Assembly: GCA_026396285.1 (NCBI GenBank) | Contig: JAPLXB010000048.1 | Location: forward strand, 1 to 42,813 | Reading direction: 5' to 3' | Length of the DNA: 42,813 bases | Source: Microcaldota archaeon | GTDB taxonomy: Archaea; Micrarchaeota; Micrarchaeia; Norongarragalinales; JAPLXB01 | Shown: positions 22,500 to 31,262 of the stretch, piece by piece | Layout of the letters: the number at the start of each line of letters is the position of its first letter | Numbering within the stretch: position 1 is the stretch's first letter | Notes under the pieces: generated by a model | Seen by the model: only the letters and a program-made list of their open reading frames with translations | Databases searched by the model: none | What the model was told of the DNA's origin: nothing | Position numbers and translations under genes: made by a program

Positions 22500-24071
22500 T
22501 CATGGAGCCGCCCCCGCGCCGGCCTCTGTCTCGGAACCTGCCTTGAATCCGGCCTCGAATTCCAGTATGCGCGCCGCGGTTTCCTCGGATATTTTCCTGA
22601 CTGCTTCGGCGGTGCTGCCCGCGATGTGCGGGGTGAGTATCACGTTGTCAAAGCCGTGGAGCGCGCATTTTTCCAGCGGTTCGGTGGGAAAGACGTCGAG
22701 GGCCGCGCCCGCGAGCCTGCCGGCCTCAAGCGCGTCGCACAGCGCTTTTTCTTCAACCACTTTCCCGCGGGAAACGTTCACCAGGTAAGCGCCTTTTTTC
22801 ATGGACGCCATCGTTTTCGCGTTAAGCATGTTTTTTGTTTCCTGCGTCAACGGCACGTGCAGCGTGACGACGTCGGCTTGGGCGAGGAGCGCGGCAAAGG
22901 AAGGCATCCGCTCCACTCCCACGTCGGCGAAGTCCTCGGGATGGAGGTACGGGTCGTATCCGACCAGCCGCACGCCGAACGCCTTGAGCCGCCGGGCAAC
23001 CGCCCTCCCGATCCTGCCGACTCCTGCGATGCCCACTGTTTTCCCGGCGAGCTGGGTGCCGTGGAAAGCGTTTTTCTCCCATTTTCCCGCTTTGGTCGAG
23101 GCGTGCGCCTGGGGAATTTTGCGCAAGAGCGACAGCATCAGGCAGATGGCGTGTTCGGCCACGGTTTCAGTGCTTGCAGTCGGCGTGTTCACCACGCGTA
23201 TCCCGCGCGCCTCTGCGGCGGCGAGGTCGATGTGGTCCAATCCCACTCCCGGCCTCACTATGAGCCGGAGTTTTTTGGCGGCGTCCATCACTTCGGCGTC
23301 GATTTTTTCGCTCCCGCGGTAGACTAGGACGTGGAAATCCCTTATCTTCTCCAGCAGTCCCTTTCGGTCAAGCGAATCGTAGAACGCGGCGTTGATTCCC
23401 GCGTCCTCAAAACCCTTTTTTTCCAGTTTTCCCGCGACCAGCACGCGGTGCCTTTGCCTCATTCCGGCCTGGTACCGGGCGATGGTTTCCGCGAGCGCCT
23501 CAAGGCTGTTGCCGTCCACGGCCACGTCGGCTTCCTGCGCGACCACCGGTTTCGCGTTGAACGCCACGCCGAGGCCGGCGGCTTTCATCATCTCCAGGTC
23601 GTTTGCGCCGTCGCCAACCACTATTGTCTCCGCTTTCGTGAAACCCATGGACTGCTGGAGGCCTTCCACGAATTCCCGCTTGCCCTGCGCGTCAACCAGC
23701 GGCTCCTCGAAGCCGGTGACCCTCCCTTTTTCCACGCGCGGGCGGTTCGCCACCCATTTCCCTGCCCCGACTTCGCGGGCGATCCTTTCCACCAGGAAAT
23801 CGAATGCGCCGGAGACGCACGCGGTTTCAAACCCGTTTTCGCGGAGCATTGCAAAAAACTTTTTCGCGCCCGGCCGCGGCCTCACCGCTTCCGCGCGTTC
23901 CATGAAATCCACGGCCTTCATCCCGCGTATTTTGTTGAAGCGCTGCTCCATCACCTGCCTGAAGCCGATTTCCCCGTTCATCGCCGCGGCCGCGGTTCCC
24001 CTTGTCTCAGTGAACTGGTCCCAGAACTCGCCTTCGGCAACGGTCCCTTCCACGTCAAAGACAGCAAGCAT
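22500..24071 (-). CDS. SerB-SerA fusion: phosphoserine phosphatase + 3-phosphoglycerate dehydrogenase
   Basis: A 523-residue protein. Residues ~1-205 are a HAD phosphatase of the SerB kind: MLAVFDVEGTVAEGEFW (nucleophile Asp; the second acidic residue is Glu rather than Asp), CVSGAFDF (motif II Ser), and VVGDGANDLEMMKAAG (motif IV). Residues ~208-515 are SerA: RPGVGLDHIDL, the NAD loop GIAGVGRIGRAVA, VNVSRGKVVEE, DVFPTEP (Glu) and TPHIAGST (His). No ACT domain follows. One chain thus holds the first and last steps of serine synthesis, and the transaminase of the middle step overlaps it downstream. ATG 24071 starts at the HAD motif; an upstream TTG adds 11 unrelated residues. Confidence 0.88.
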   Translation of the reverse strand: MLAVFDVEGTVAEGEFWDQFTETRGTAAAAMNGEIGFRQVMEQRFNKIRGMKAVDFMERAEAVRPRPGAKKFFAMLRENGFETACVSGAFDFLVERIAREVGAGKWVANRPRVEKGRVTGFEEPLVDAQGKREFVEGLQQSMGFTKAETIVVGDGANDLEMMKAAGLGVAFNAKPVVAQEADVAVDGNSLEALAETIARYQAGMRQRHRVLVAGKLEKKGFEDAGINAAFYDSLDRKGLLEKIRDFHVLVYRGSEKIDAEVMDAAKKLRLIVRPGVGLDHIDLAAAEARGIRVVNTPTASTETVAEHAICLMLSLLRKIPQAHASTKAGKWEKNAFHGTQLAGKTVGIAGVGRIGRAVARRLKAFGVRLVGYDPYLHPEDFADVGVERMPSFAALLAQADVVTLHVPLTQETKNMLNAKTMASMKKGAYLVNVSRGKVVEEKALCDALEAGRLAGAALDVFPTEPLEKCALHGFDNVILTPHIAGSTAEAVRKISEETAARILEFEAGFKAGSETEAGAGAAP

Positions 24072-24080
24072 GAAAATCCC

Positions 24081-24104
24081 GGCGCCAAGCCAGCAAGGCG
24101 CCAA
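24081..24104. repeat. Tandem GGCGCCAA operator-like repeat before serB-serA
   Basis: GGCGCCAA occurs at 24081-24088 and 24097-24104, a 16-base period, between the AT box and the ATG of the SerB-SerA gene. Each half contains the palindrome GGCGCC. The position fits a repressor site. The 14 bases 24082-24095 recur at 34954-34967, upstream of nnrD. Confidence 0.35.
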
Positions 24105-24120
24105 TCAGTTCCCGCCCTGT

Positions 24121-24131
24121 TTTATTTAAAT
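24121..24131 (-). promoter_or_regulatory. Box A promoter for the serine operon
   Basis: Read on the minus strand this is TTTAAATAAA, a strong archaeal TATA-like box about 50 bases before ATG 24071. It is the only good box in that part of the divergent region. Confidence 0.5.
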
Positions 24132-24176
24132 TTATTCCAAAAAAAGGCGTTCGTTTGCTCAACTTTTAGGCAAAAG

Positions 24177-24202
24177 TTTATATATTTCGGAGTATTCACT
24201 CC
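24177..24202 (+). promoter_or_regulatory. lrp promoter with palindrome GGAGT-N4-ACTCC
   Basis: Box A TTTATATATTT (24177-24187) is directly followed by GGAGTATTCACTCC (24189-24202), which ends three bases before the lrp ATG. A palindrome covering the transcription start is the expected place for Lrp/AsnC autorepression. Confidence 0.55.
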
Positions 24203-24205
24203 ACC

Positions 24206-24667
24206 ATGGCAAAATCGCCGGAATCGCCAGTTTCGCTTGACGACAAGGACTTGTCCCTGTTGGAGGAGCTGGAAAAGAATTCCCGGCTTTCCGAGAAGAA
24301 GCTGTCGCGCAAGACGAACATCCCGGTGACTACGGTCCACAACAGGCTGAACAAGCTGAGGGAATCCGGGGTCGTCCGGGGCTATGGCGTGCGGCTTGAC
24401 TACGCGAAACTCGGGAAACCGCTTACCGCGTACGTGCTGGTGAAGGCCGCGTCCCAGGTGGACCAGAAGGACTTGCTTGACTCCATTTCCAAGCTGCCGC
24501 CCGTCTACGAGACGGCGATGATTACCGGCGAATTCGACATATTGTTCAAGGCGCGCGTGGCCTCGATGGACGAGCTCAACCGCCTGGTCGTGCAGGGGCT
24601 GAGGAAAAACCGCTCGGTCAGCGAGACGCGCACGATGATAAGCTACGAGACGATTGAGAAAAACTAG
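24206..24667 (+). CDS. Lrp/AsnC family transcription regulator
   Basis: A 153-residue feast/famine regulator. Residues ~10-60 are the AsnC helix-turn-helix (LDDKDLSLLEELEKNSRLS, KLSRKTNIPVTTVHNRLNKL). Residues ~65-150 are the RAM effector-binding domain (GVRLDYAKLGKPLTAYVLVKA, MITGEFDILFKARVASMDELN). ATG 24206 follows a palindrome and a strong TATA box. It is divergent from the serine operon and close to amino-acid genes, so amino-acid-responsive control of serB-serA is likely, though this is inferred only from layout. Confidence 0.92.
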   Translation: MAKSPESPVSLDDKDLSLLEELEKNSRLSEKKLSRKTNIPVTTVHNRLNKLRESGVVRGYGVRLDYAKLGKPLTAYVLVKAASQVDQKDLLDSISKLPPVYETAMITGEFDILFKARVASMDELNRLVVQGLRKNRSVSETRTMISYETIEKN

Positions 24668-24696
24668 AAAAGGACGAATGCGGGATAAGTGGAAGC

Positions 24697-25356
24697 ATGA
24701 ACAATTCAGTGTTTTTGGTTGCCGGCGGTAACCCTACTGCGCTGGTTTCCGGCTGCCCGCCAGCGAAAAGAGGGGCGGTCGCGAAGAAGCTACTCGAACG
24801 GGTCGAACAGGTTGGCTTCGTTTGCGTCAAAAACGGAAAGCCCGCGCTGGAAATGATGGGCGGGGAACTCTGCGTCAACGCTTCACTTGCAATGGCTGCC
24901 CGTCTTTCCCACATGAGGCGTCTGAGAGGCGAATTCTACGCTAGCGGAGTCGATGGACTGGTTCACTATTCCTGCAAGGGCAACATGGTTTCGGTGCGGA
25001 TGCCGCTCAAGTTCTCAAAGAAGGGCAATTACGTGGTTTTCAAGGGAATAGGGTTCCTTGTCTCCAAAAAAAGCACGGGGAAAATTTCGAGGGCTTCGCT
25101 GGCGCGCCTTTCAAGGGCGTATGGCGTGCCTGCGTTCGGAGCAATTTACTACAAGAAAAACGCAATTTTCCCTGTGGTTTACGTCGCGGCTGTTGATTCG
25201 CTAATGGAGGAAACCGCGTGCGGTTCCGGCAGCATCGCATTTTGCATAGCCAAAGGAATCAACAAAGTAATCCAGCCAACCGGCGAAATAATTTCGATTA
25301 AAACCGGGCCAACGATAACAATAACGGCAAAAGTAATTGGGGTTCCGGGCAGGTAA
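24697..25356 (+). CDS. DapF-fold PLP-independent racemase, CntK (histidine racemase)-like
   Basis: A 219-residue protein of the diaminopimelate epimerase superfamily. The two half-sites with active cysteines are GGELCVNASLAMA and ETACGSGSIAFCIAKG, followed by QPTGEIISI. The GN-P-G start, the EQVGFV segment and the GxxxCxNA pattern resemble the staphylopine enzyme CntK more than DapF, whose first site reads CGNG-RC. It is shorter than either (CntK and DapF ~270). No nicotianamine-like synthase or metallophore gene is in view. It follows lrp by 29 bases on the same strand. The substrate is unknown; an amino acid such as His, Asp or diaminopimelate is possible. Confidence 0.7.
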   Translation: MNNSVFLVAGGNPTALVSGCPPAKRGAVAKKLLERVEQVGFVCVKNGKPALEMMGGELCVNASLAMAARLSHMRRLRGEFYASGVDGLVHYSCKGNMVSVRMPLKFSKKGNYVVFKGIGFLVSKKSTGKISRASLARLSRAYGVPAFGAIYYKKNAIFPVVYVAAVDSLMEETACGSGSIAFCIAKGINKVIQPTGEIISIKTGPTITITAKVIGVPGR

Positions 25357-25473
25357 AAATCAGTGGAATAGCAGGCCGCCACGGAAAGCCAATTTTTTAA
25401 GTAAGGCCGGCTGGGCGCTGAATCTACGCTAATCACGCCGGGGGGATGGAGTCAATTCCTGGCATAGTCATTG

Positions 25474-25510
25474 GAAAAAAAGTTTTCGGCGGCGTTTTTT
25501 CACGCCGCCG
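25474..25510 (-). terminator. Hairpin terminator of the surface lipoprotein operon
   Basis: CGGCGGCG (25487-25494) and CGCCGCCG (25503-25510) form a perfect 8-bp stem with an 8-base loop, 27 bases past the stop of the minus-strand lipoprotein gene. Read on that strand, it is followed by a seven-base T run. It also faces the end of the racemase gene. Confidence 0.6.
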
Positions 25511-25536
25511 TTTGCCTTTTGCGCGGAAAGGAAATC

Positions 25537-26337
25537 TCACCCGAAGCCAGCGCTCTTGCACTGCCCGCACAGCGCCTGGTCGCTGGCCGGAACGTACGAG
25601 CAGCTCGGCACCTGAACGAACGGCGCGCAAGTCGCCGCATCAACAATGGGCCCGGTCGGGGTCGGCGAACCGCTCGGCGCAGTCGTGGGGGTTCTCGTAG
25701 GCGTCCCCTCAAGAGGCGCAGTCGGCGTCCCCACTGTCAAACCGCCCATTATCTTGTTGATTATCTCAGTCATGTCGCAGTCGTTTTGGACCGCGAACTT
25801 GTCGTCGCCGACCACGGCTTCCCTGCAGTCGAACACCACCTTGGTCTTGTCGTCAAGGGTGCTAGTCTCCACGGGCTTGCTGGAAACGGTCTGCGTCTGT
25901 TCCTTCATTTTTTCAGGGTCGAACCTGAGCCAGTCGCACGTCTGGCCCCCGAGCATCTGGTCCATGCCCGCTGGCACGTTCGTGTAAACCTTCCCGCCCT
26001 TGAACACTTCAGTCATTGCGACCTTGCCCATGGTTTCTATCCTGGCGTCGCCGCCCTTGAAATACGCCTTGCCCGTGAGCTTGCCCTCGTCAGTCGTCAC
26101 GGTGAGGTCGCACGAAAGGGACTTGCCCATTGCAAGGAGTTCCGAATAATCCTTTCCAGTGACTGCCGCGCCGGCGGGCGCAGGCGTCGCAGTAGCAGCC
26201 TCCAAGGTCGCGGTCGGCGTCGGAGTCGCGGTTGCGCCGCCTGTCGGCGAAGCGCTTTGCTGGGGCGCGCTTGAGACGCACCCGAACGCGAACAGCGAAG
26301 CCAAAAGCACCGCTGCTAAAACGAAATTCTTGTTCAA
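25537..26337 (-). CDS. Secreted lipoprotein with C-terminal four-Cys tail
   Basis: A 266-residue predicted lipoprotein. The signal segment NKNFVLAAVLLASLFAFGC ends in a lipobox Cys, followed by a Ser/Thr/Pro/Ala-rich stalk. A folded middle domain (about 60-200; FKGGKVYTNVPAGMDQM, TKVVFDCREAV) has the feel of LolA/LppX-like outer-layer proteins (FKGGDARIET). A second Thr/Pro linker leads to the tail CAPFVQVPSC...CGQC (C-x8-C-x10-C-x2-C). TTG 26337 is preferred over GTG 26346 because GAGGTG lies 6 bases ahead of it. It is the third gene of the operon, and a hairpin terminator follows. Confidence 0.75.
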   Translation of the reverse strand: MNKNFVLAAVLLASLFAFGCVSSAPQQSASPTGGATATPTPTATLEAATATPAPAGAAVTGKDYSELLAMGKSLSCDLTVTTDEGKLTGKAYFKGGDARIETMGKVAMTEVFKGGKVYTNVPAGMDQMLGGQTCDWLRFDPEKMKEQTQTVSSKPVETSTLDDKTKVVFDCREAVVGDDKFAVQNDCDMTEIINKIMGGLTVGTPTAPLEGTPTRTPTTAPSGSPTPTGPIVDAATCAPFVQVPSCSYVPASDQALCGQCKSAGFG

Positions 26338-26356
26338 AAAACCCACCTCTTTTTTT

Positions 26357-26824
26357 CTACTTGCTTGGATAGCATTGCTTGCACATTGCCGCGCCCGCTC
26401 CCGCCATCGCGCAGCTCGGGATGTTCGCGAACTGGCTGCAGCCCGCTCCGCCCGCGCCAGTTGGCGCGCCTGTCGCCGCCGGCGTCCCCGTCGCAGACGG
26501 GGCTTGCGGCATCATGGATGAAAGGGATGGCATGATTTCCGCCGGGTTCACTGAAACTGTGGGAATGACGCCCTCGAGGGACGGAGCCTCTATGTCGCCC
26601 ACGGGCTTGTCGGTCAAGCTCATTGCGCCGGTGTCAACGCCCTTCAAGTCACCCAGCGCTGCGCCCCCGCCTCCTGCGCTGAGCGTCGGCAACGCGAGCG
26701 AAGCGATTGTCTCGTTCACCGGCTTGGGTGCCGAACCCATGCATCCGAATAACAGCAACGAGGCTGCGAGGACGATTGCCGCGAGAATCGTTTTGTTGGT
26801 TTTGCTTGTGTTGCTCATTTTCAT
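26357..26824 (-). CDS. Small secreted lipoprotein with the same four-Cys tail
   Basis: A 155-residue product. The signal peptide TILAAIVLAASLLLFGC ends in a lipobox, followed by a Gly/Ala/Pro-rich low-complexity middle (no obvious domain). The tail CSQFANIPSC...CKQC has C-x8-C-x9-C-x2-C spacing, clearly related to the tail of the next gene. ATG 26824 has GAGG just ahead and lies 4 bases after the stop of the long coiled-coil protein, so it is co-translated. The function is unknown; the tail may bind metal, form disulfides or act as a sorting tag. Confidence 0.75.
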   Translation of the reverse strand: MKMSNTSKTNKTILAAIVLAASLLLFGCMGSAPKPVNETIASLALPTLSAGGGGAALGDLKGVDTGAMSLTDKPVGDIEAPSLEGVIPTVSVNPAEIMPSLSSMMPQAPSATGTPAATGAPTGAGGAGCSQFANIPSCAMAGAGAAMCKQCYPSK

Positions 26825-26828
26825 TGCC

Positions 26829-29624
26829 TCATGGTGCCTGGACCGTCGACCCTATCGTGCAAGTGGACAGGTCGCCGGCTGTTGCGCAGCTGACCGGCGC
26901 GAAGAACGACTTCGTTTCGAGGCACGTGGTGTACGAGAAGGAAGTGAGGTTCGGCTGGCTCCTGGCGCAGCCCGGCGGGTTCTTGAGCGCCTCCTGGAGT
27001 AACGCCGTGGTCTTGCCGCTGCACAGGTACGAGATGGCGGGCGAGTCCGTCTTCCAGCTTATCGTCATCATCACGAGCGTGCGGGTGTCCATCGGGCACT
27101 GCGTGCCGCTCGTCGCAACGGTGCTCCCGGCCGTTCCTTGGACCGCGGTGAAGCCGCTCATCACCGGCTTTTTCGCCGCCTGTCCCGCCTGGATGTCGTA
27201 AGTGGCGCTTGACGCGCAGGGCGAGCCGCCGTCGGCGCAGCTGCCGAGCCTGTAGTGATAGAGAATCCCGGTGGTCATGCACATCAGGTGGGAGTGGCTG
27301 GTCGTGAGCGCGTCTTCCTTGCCTCCGCAGTCCTCGAGCTTCTGGTGCGCCTCGTCGATGAGCGTGTTGGCCTTGGGCCCGTTGCATACCATGCTGTTCG
27401 CAGGCACGTTAGTAGTCCACTTGACCCTCACGCAGGCCTGCCTCGCGTCCACGGCCACCCAAGTGCTGTTGTCCACCCGGATGTCGCTTATCACCACTCC
27501 GGAGGTGATTGGCACCTTTGACTTCTTCGCCTCTTCCACGAGCGCCTTGTAGGCGGCGGTGATTGCCGCTATCTTCGCCTTGACTTCGGCCAGGACCGCG
27601 TTAACGTCTTCTATCTGTTTGTCGGCTCTTTTTTGAGGCAGGGTAACGTCATTATACGTGCCGTATTCGTTCCACGCGTTATCAAGCAGTTTTATCTTGT
27701 CGTATATGCGCTGGTTCATTTTGGCCTCCGGCAGCTTTTCCGAAAAGTCCGCGCACATCCCCTGGAAGTCGGCTGGCGCGCCTGACATCGCGGACTCGCA
27801 GGCCTGCTTGAAGTCCAAGCGCGGCCGAACCGAGTCGTAAGCCGCCTGGCAGCTTGCGCCTTCGGTGTCTATGCTCCCGTCCGGCGCCCGGCATCCGAGC
27901 CCCACGTCGTCCGATACCCTGTAGAGCTTGTCGCCCACCATCAATATCGTCTTTGTGAGCAGGGGCATTACCTGCGATTGTATGGCCTCGTCTATGTCCG
28001 TGGCCTTCTTGGACTGGAGTTCCTTTATGCGCGCGTTCGCGTCGTCCTCCGCCGCCTTGAGGTCGTTCAGGCTCGAGAGCAGGTCGGTGTATGGGCTGGA
28101 AGCGGTTATCCTCGAGCACATGGCCGTTACTGCATCCATTTTTTGGAGGATTGAAGTAAGCTTGGAGCCGAGTTCAGAAAACTTCGCCGCCTGCGCGTTC
28201 ACGCCAGCGCACTCCGTGTCGGTCTTGCCCGCACAGCGGGACTGGAGGTCCGCGACCGTGGACTGGGCCTGGGTCATCTGGCTGCGGCCCGCGTTGATTT
28301 GCGCGGTCGCCTGCTTGCATATTTCCACCGGGTCTGCAGCCTGGCTCTCCAAGTCCTTCTTGAGCGAGTCCCACTCGGTCTTCATGCCGGCGGCCTTTGT
28401 CTCGAAGGCCATGTCGTCGCCGGCGTCAACAGAATTGAGTATGTCCTGCTTCTGCGCTTGGAGCGCGGCCCAGATTTCGTCCGCGTCCTTGTCGGTCTTG
28501 CCCGCCTGCTTCGCGGCCGCGAGCTGGTCGCGCGCCTTGTCCAACTCCTCCTTCGCGGTCGCGAGGTTAGCGTCAAGGATGGCTCCTACCACTTGCTTCT
28601 GCTTCGCGTTGGCCGCGTCGCGGTACTGGCTCCACTTGCTTTCGCCGGCGGCAAAAGCGTTGTTCACCGCGGTGCCGACCGCCTCGAACCCCTTTCCGCA
28701 GTCCATTATCTTCTGCGTGTCCGCCGCAATCGCGGCTTCGACTTCGGCCTGCACTTTCGTGCTGATTCCGGCGGCTTTTTCCTGGGCTAGCGAGGTCATG
28801 CGGGACTGGATTTGGGCTCCGATGGAAGCTGCGTCGACCCCGCCCTGGCCCGCGCTCGCAGTGAGCTCGCTGGCCATTCTCGTCGCCTCTGCCTCGAGTT
28901 CGGCTTTTAGGCGCACTGTTTCAGCGTCGACTATTTCCTTGGACTTGGCCGTCGCCTTTTTCCTTATCGCGTCACCCATCGCCGTCATCAGGGGCTCGAT
29001 TTCATTCTCCATACTTTCATACGGGCCCCTGGCGTTCTGCCTCATGAACGAAATGAGTTCCTTTACCGCGGTCCGCGCCTCGGCAATCGTGGTGGCGGCG
29101 CACACTGCGTCAATCTTCGCCTGCGCCTCTGCCTTCACGCCGGAAGCGTCCGGCACGGTCACTGAAATTCCGCACGCGGCAACCGCGCTCGACAGCGCCG
29201 GCCCGACCGCATCCACCGCGTCGAAGAACTTTCCGCTTTTCCACCGGGCCTTGTTGCAGTAAATGCCGACTACGTCCTTCTCGCTTACCTTGTCCTTCAC
29301 GTCATCCGGAATGTCGGGGATGTTCTCGTCGGGAATCACGATTTCGCCAGGGCCTGCGCCTGCGGGCTTGCCGCCAGCACCCTGCTGCTGGGCACGTTGT
29401 TCGGCTTCGGCCTCTGCTTGGGCGGTCTGCGCCTGTTCCTGTTGGGCCGCCTGGGCCTCTGCCTGCGCCCTGGCCGCGTCAATGTCCGCCTGGCTCGGGC
29501 CGGTCTGGGACGGCGGGCCTCCTGCGGGCGGCGCCCCGCCCTCGTCCTGCGCGCGGACGAACGGCACCGCCATTATCATAACCAGTACTGCGATTGAGAA
29601 AAGCGCGAAAGCGTGCCGCTTCAA
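26829..29624 (-). CDS. Long secreted coiled-coil protein with two Cys-rich FnIII-like domains
   Basis: About 931 residues. A signal peptide (KRHAFALFSIAVLVMIMAVPFVRAQ) is followed by an Ala/Gln/Glu coiled segment. Then comes a long helical region with regularly placed Cys (to ~residue 700). Two tandem beta domains end the protein: one with VRVKWTTNVPANSMVC...YHYRLGSC and one with MMTISWKTDSPAISYLC. Both resemble the FnIII-like domain of purple acid phosphatases (WTT-PA-S), but are Cys-rich. It has no membrane segment at the C-terminus, so it is probably surface-released or held by the co-encoded lipoproteins. TTG 29624 has GGTGG 7 bases ahead; ATG 29645 is an alternative. I do not know a family for the whole protein. 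Confidence 0.78.
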   Translation of the reverse strand: MKRHAFALFSIAVLVMIMAVPFVRAQDEGGAPPAGGPPSQTGPSQADIDAARAQAEAQAAQQEQAQTAQAEAEAEQRAQQQGAGGKPAGAGPGEIVIPDENIPDIPDDVKDKVSEKDVVGIYCNKARWKSGKFFDAVDAVGPALSSAVAACGISVTVPDASGVKAEAQAKIDAVCAATTIAEARTAVKELISFMRQNARGPYESMENEIEPLMTAMGDAIRKKATAKSKEIVDAETVRLKAELEAEATRMASELTASAGQGGVDAASIGAQIQSRMTSLAQEKAAGISTKVQAEVEAAIAADTQKIMDCGKGFEAVGTAVNNAFAAGESKWSQYRDAANAKQKQVVGAILDANLATAKEELDKARDQLAAAKQAGKTDKDADEIWAALQAQKQDILNSVDAGDDMAFETKAAGMKTEWDSLKKDLESQAADPVEICKQATAQINAGRSQMTQAQSTVADLQSRCAGKTDTECAGVNAQAAKFSELGSKLTSILQKMDAVTAMCSRITASSPYTDLLSSLNDLKAAEDDANARIKELQSKKATDIDEAIQSQVMPLLTKTILMVGDKLYRVSDDVGLGCRAPDGSIDTEGASCQAAYDSVRPRLDFKQACESAMSGAPADFQGMCADFSEKLPEAKMNQRIYDKIKLLDNAWNEYGTYNDVTLPQKRADKQIEDVNAVLAEVKAKIAAITAAYKALVEEAKKSKVPITSGVVISDIRVDNSTWVAVDARQACVRVKWTTNVPANSMVCNGPKANTLIDEAHQKLEDCGGKEDALTTSHSHLMCMTTGILYHYRLGSCADGGSPCASSATYDIQAGQAAKKPVMSGFTAVQGTAGSTVATSGTQCPMDTRTLVMMTISWKTDSPAISYLCSGKTTALLQEALKNPPGCARSQPNLTSFSYTTCLETKSFFAPVSCATAGDLSTCTIGSTVQAP

Positions 29625-29656
29625 GGAAAACCCACCGTGGTTCATTAACCTGCGGG

Positions 29657-29668
29657 GTTTTTTAATTC
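29657..29668 (-). promoter_or_regulatory. Box A promoter for the surface operon
   Basis: AATTAAAAAA on the minus strand, about 35-40 bases before TTG 29624. This would give a short leader that includes the GGTGG ribosome site and excludes the upstream ATG 29645 from being far inside the message. Confidence 0.4.
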
Positions 29669-29724
29669 CGCCAGTGGGCGGCCGGGCTTTTTTTGCCGGG
29701 GGAAAACGCGGGCCCAAAAACGAA

Positions 29725-29735
29725 CTTTTTTATAC
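29725..29735 (+). promoter_or_regulatory. Box A promoter for the gap operon
   Basis: CTTTTTATACC lies about 37 bases upstream of the chosen gap start, in otherwise GC-rich DNA, with the GGTGGTGGGA ribosome site between. Confidence 0.5.
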
Positions 29736-29748
29736 CGCGCAAGGGTAA

Positions 29749-30798
<1,050 letters not shown>

Positions 30799-30823
30799 CA
30801 AGCGATGCGCGCGGCGCACGGGT

Positions 30824-31237
30824 TTGGCTGGTATCTTGAAGCAGCTTTCAGTCAAGGCCGAAAACAAGCCGGGAACGCTTGCCGGCGTCGCCCTCGCGCT
30901 GGGAAACTCGGGAATAAACATCGAATCCATCACCATCGAGTCGTTCGGCGACCACGGCATAGTCAGGATAATCACGCGGGACGCGGAGAGCGCGAAAAGC
31001 GCGCTGCGCAAAAGCGGTTTCGAAGCCGCCGAGACAAGCGTGCTTGTAGTTTCAATCGAGGACAAGCCAGGCCAGCTGGGGCGCGTGGCGACGCGGCTCG
31101 CCGGCGAGGGCGTGAACATAGAGAACATTTACCTGCTGTCGAAAGGCAATGACAGGAGCATTTTCGCCATGCGGGTTGACGACGAGGCGAAAGCAAGGGA
31201 AGTTTTGGGCAGGAACCACGTGATTGAAAAATACTGA
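30824..31237 (+). CDS. Tandem ACT-domain protein
   Basis: Two ACT domains and nothing else. The first is QLSVKAENKPGTLAGVALALGNSGINIESI (residues ~7-35) with its second half to ~70. The second begins VVSIEDKPGQLGRVATRLAGEGVNIENIY (~74-105). Such proteins bind amino acids as small-molecule sensors. TTG 30824 or TTG 30836 can be the start. It lies within the gap-pgk operon. Because the SerB-SerA fusion lacks the regulatory ACT domain seen in many SerA enzymes, this protein could be a separate serine sensor, but that is speculative. Confidence 0.83.
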   Translation: MAGILKQLSVKAENKPGTLAGVALALGNSGINIESITIESFGDHGIVRIITRDAESAKSALRKSGFEAAETSVLVVSIEDKPGQLGRVATRLAGEGVNIENIYLLSKGNDRSIFAMRVDDEAKAREVLGRNHVIEKY

Positions 31238-31262
31238 CTGGAAAAAAAATACTGGTGATTAC

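Noticed and set aside
22500..24071. SerB-SerA as an assembly join of two separate genes
   Set aside because: The linker is in frame with no stop or start at the junction, composition is uniform, and the functions belong to one pathway; a chance join is unlikely, though not excluded.
27928..29262. 444-codon plus-strand frame opposite the coiled-coil protein
   Set aside because: Ser/Ala-rich translation mirroring the Ala/Glu coding of the other strand. The minus frame has a signal peptide, promoter, ribosome site and operon context.
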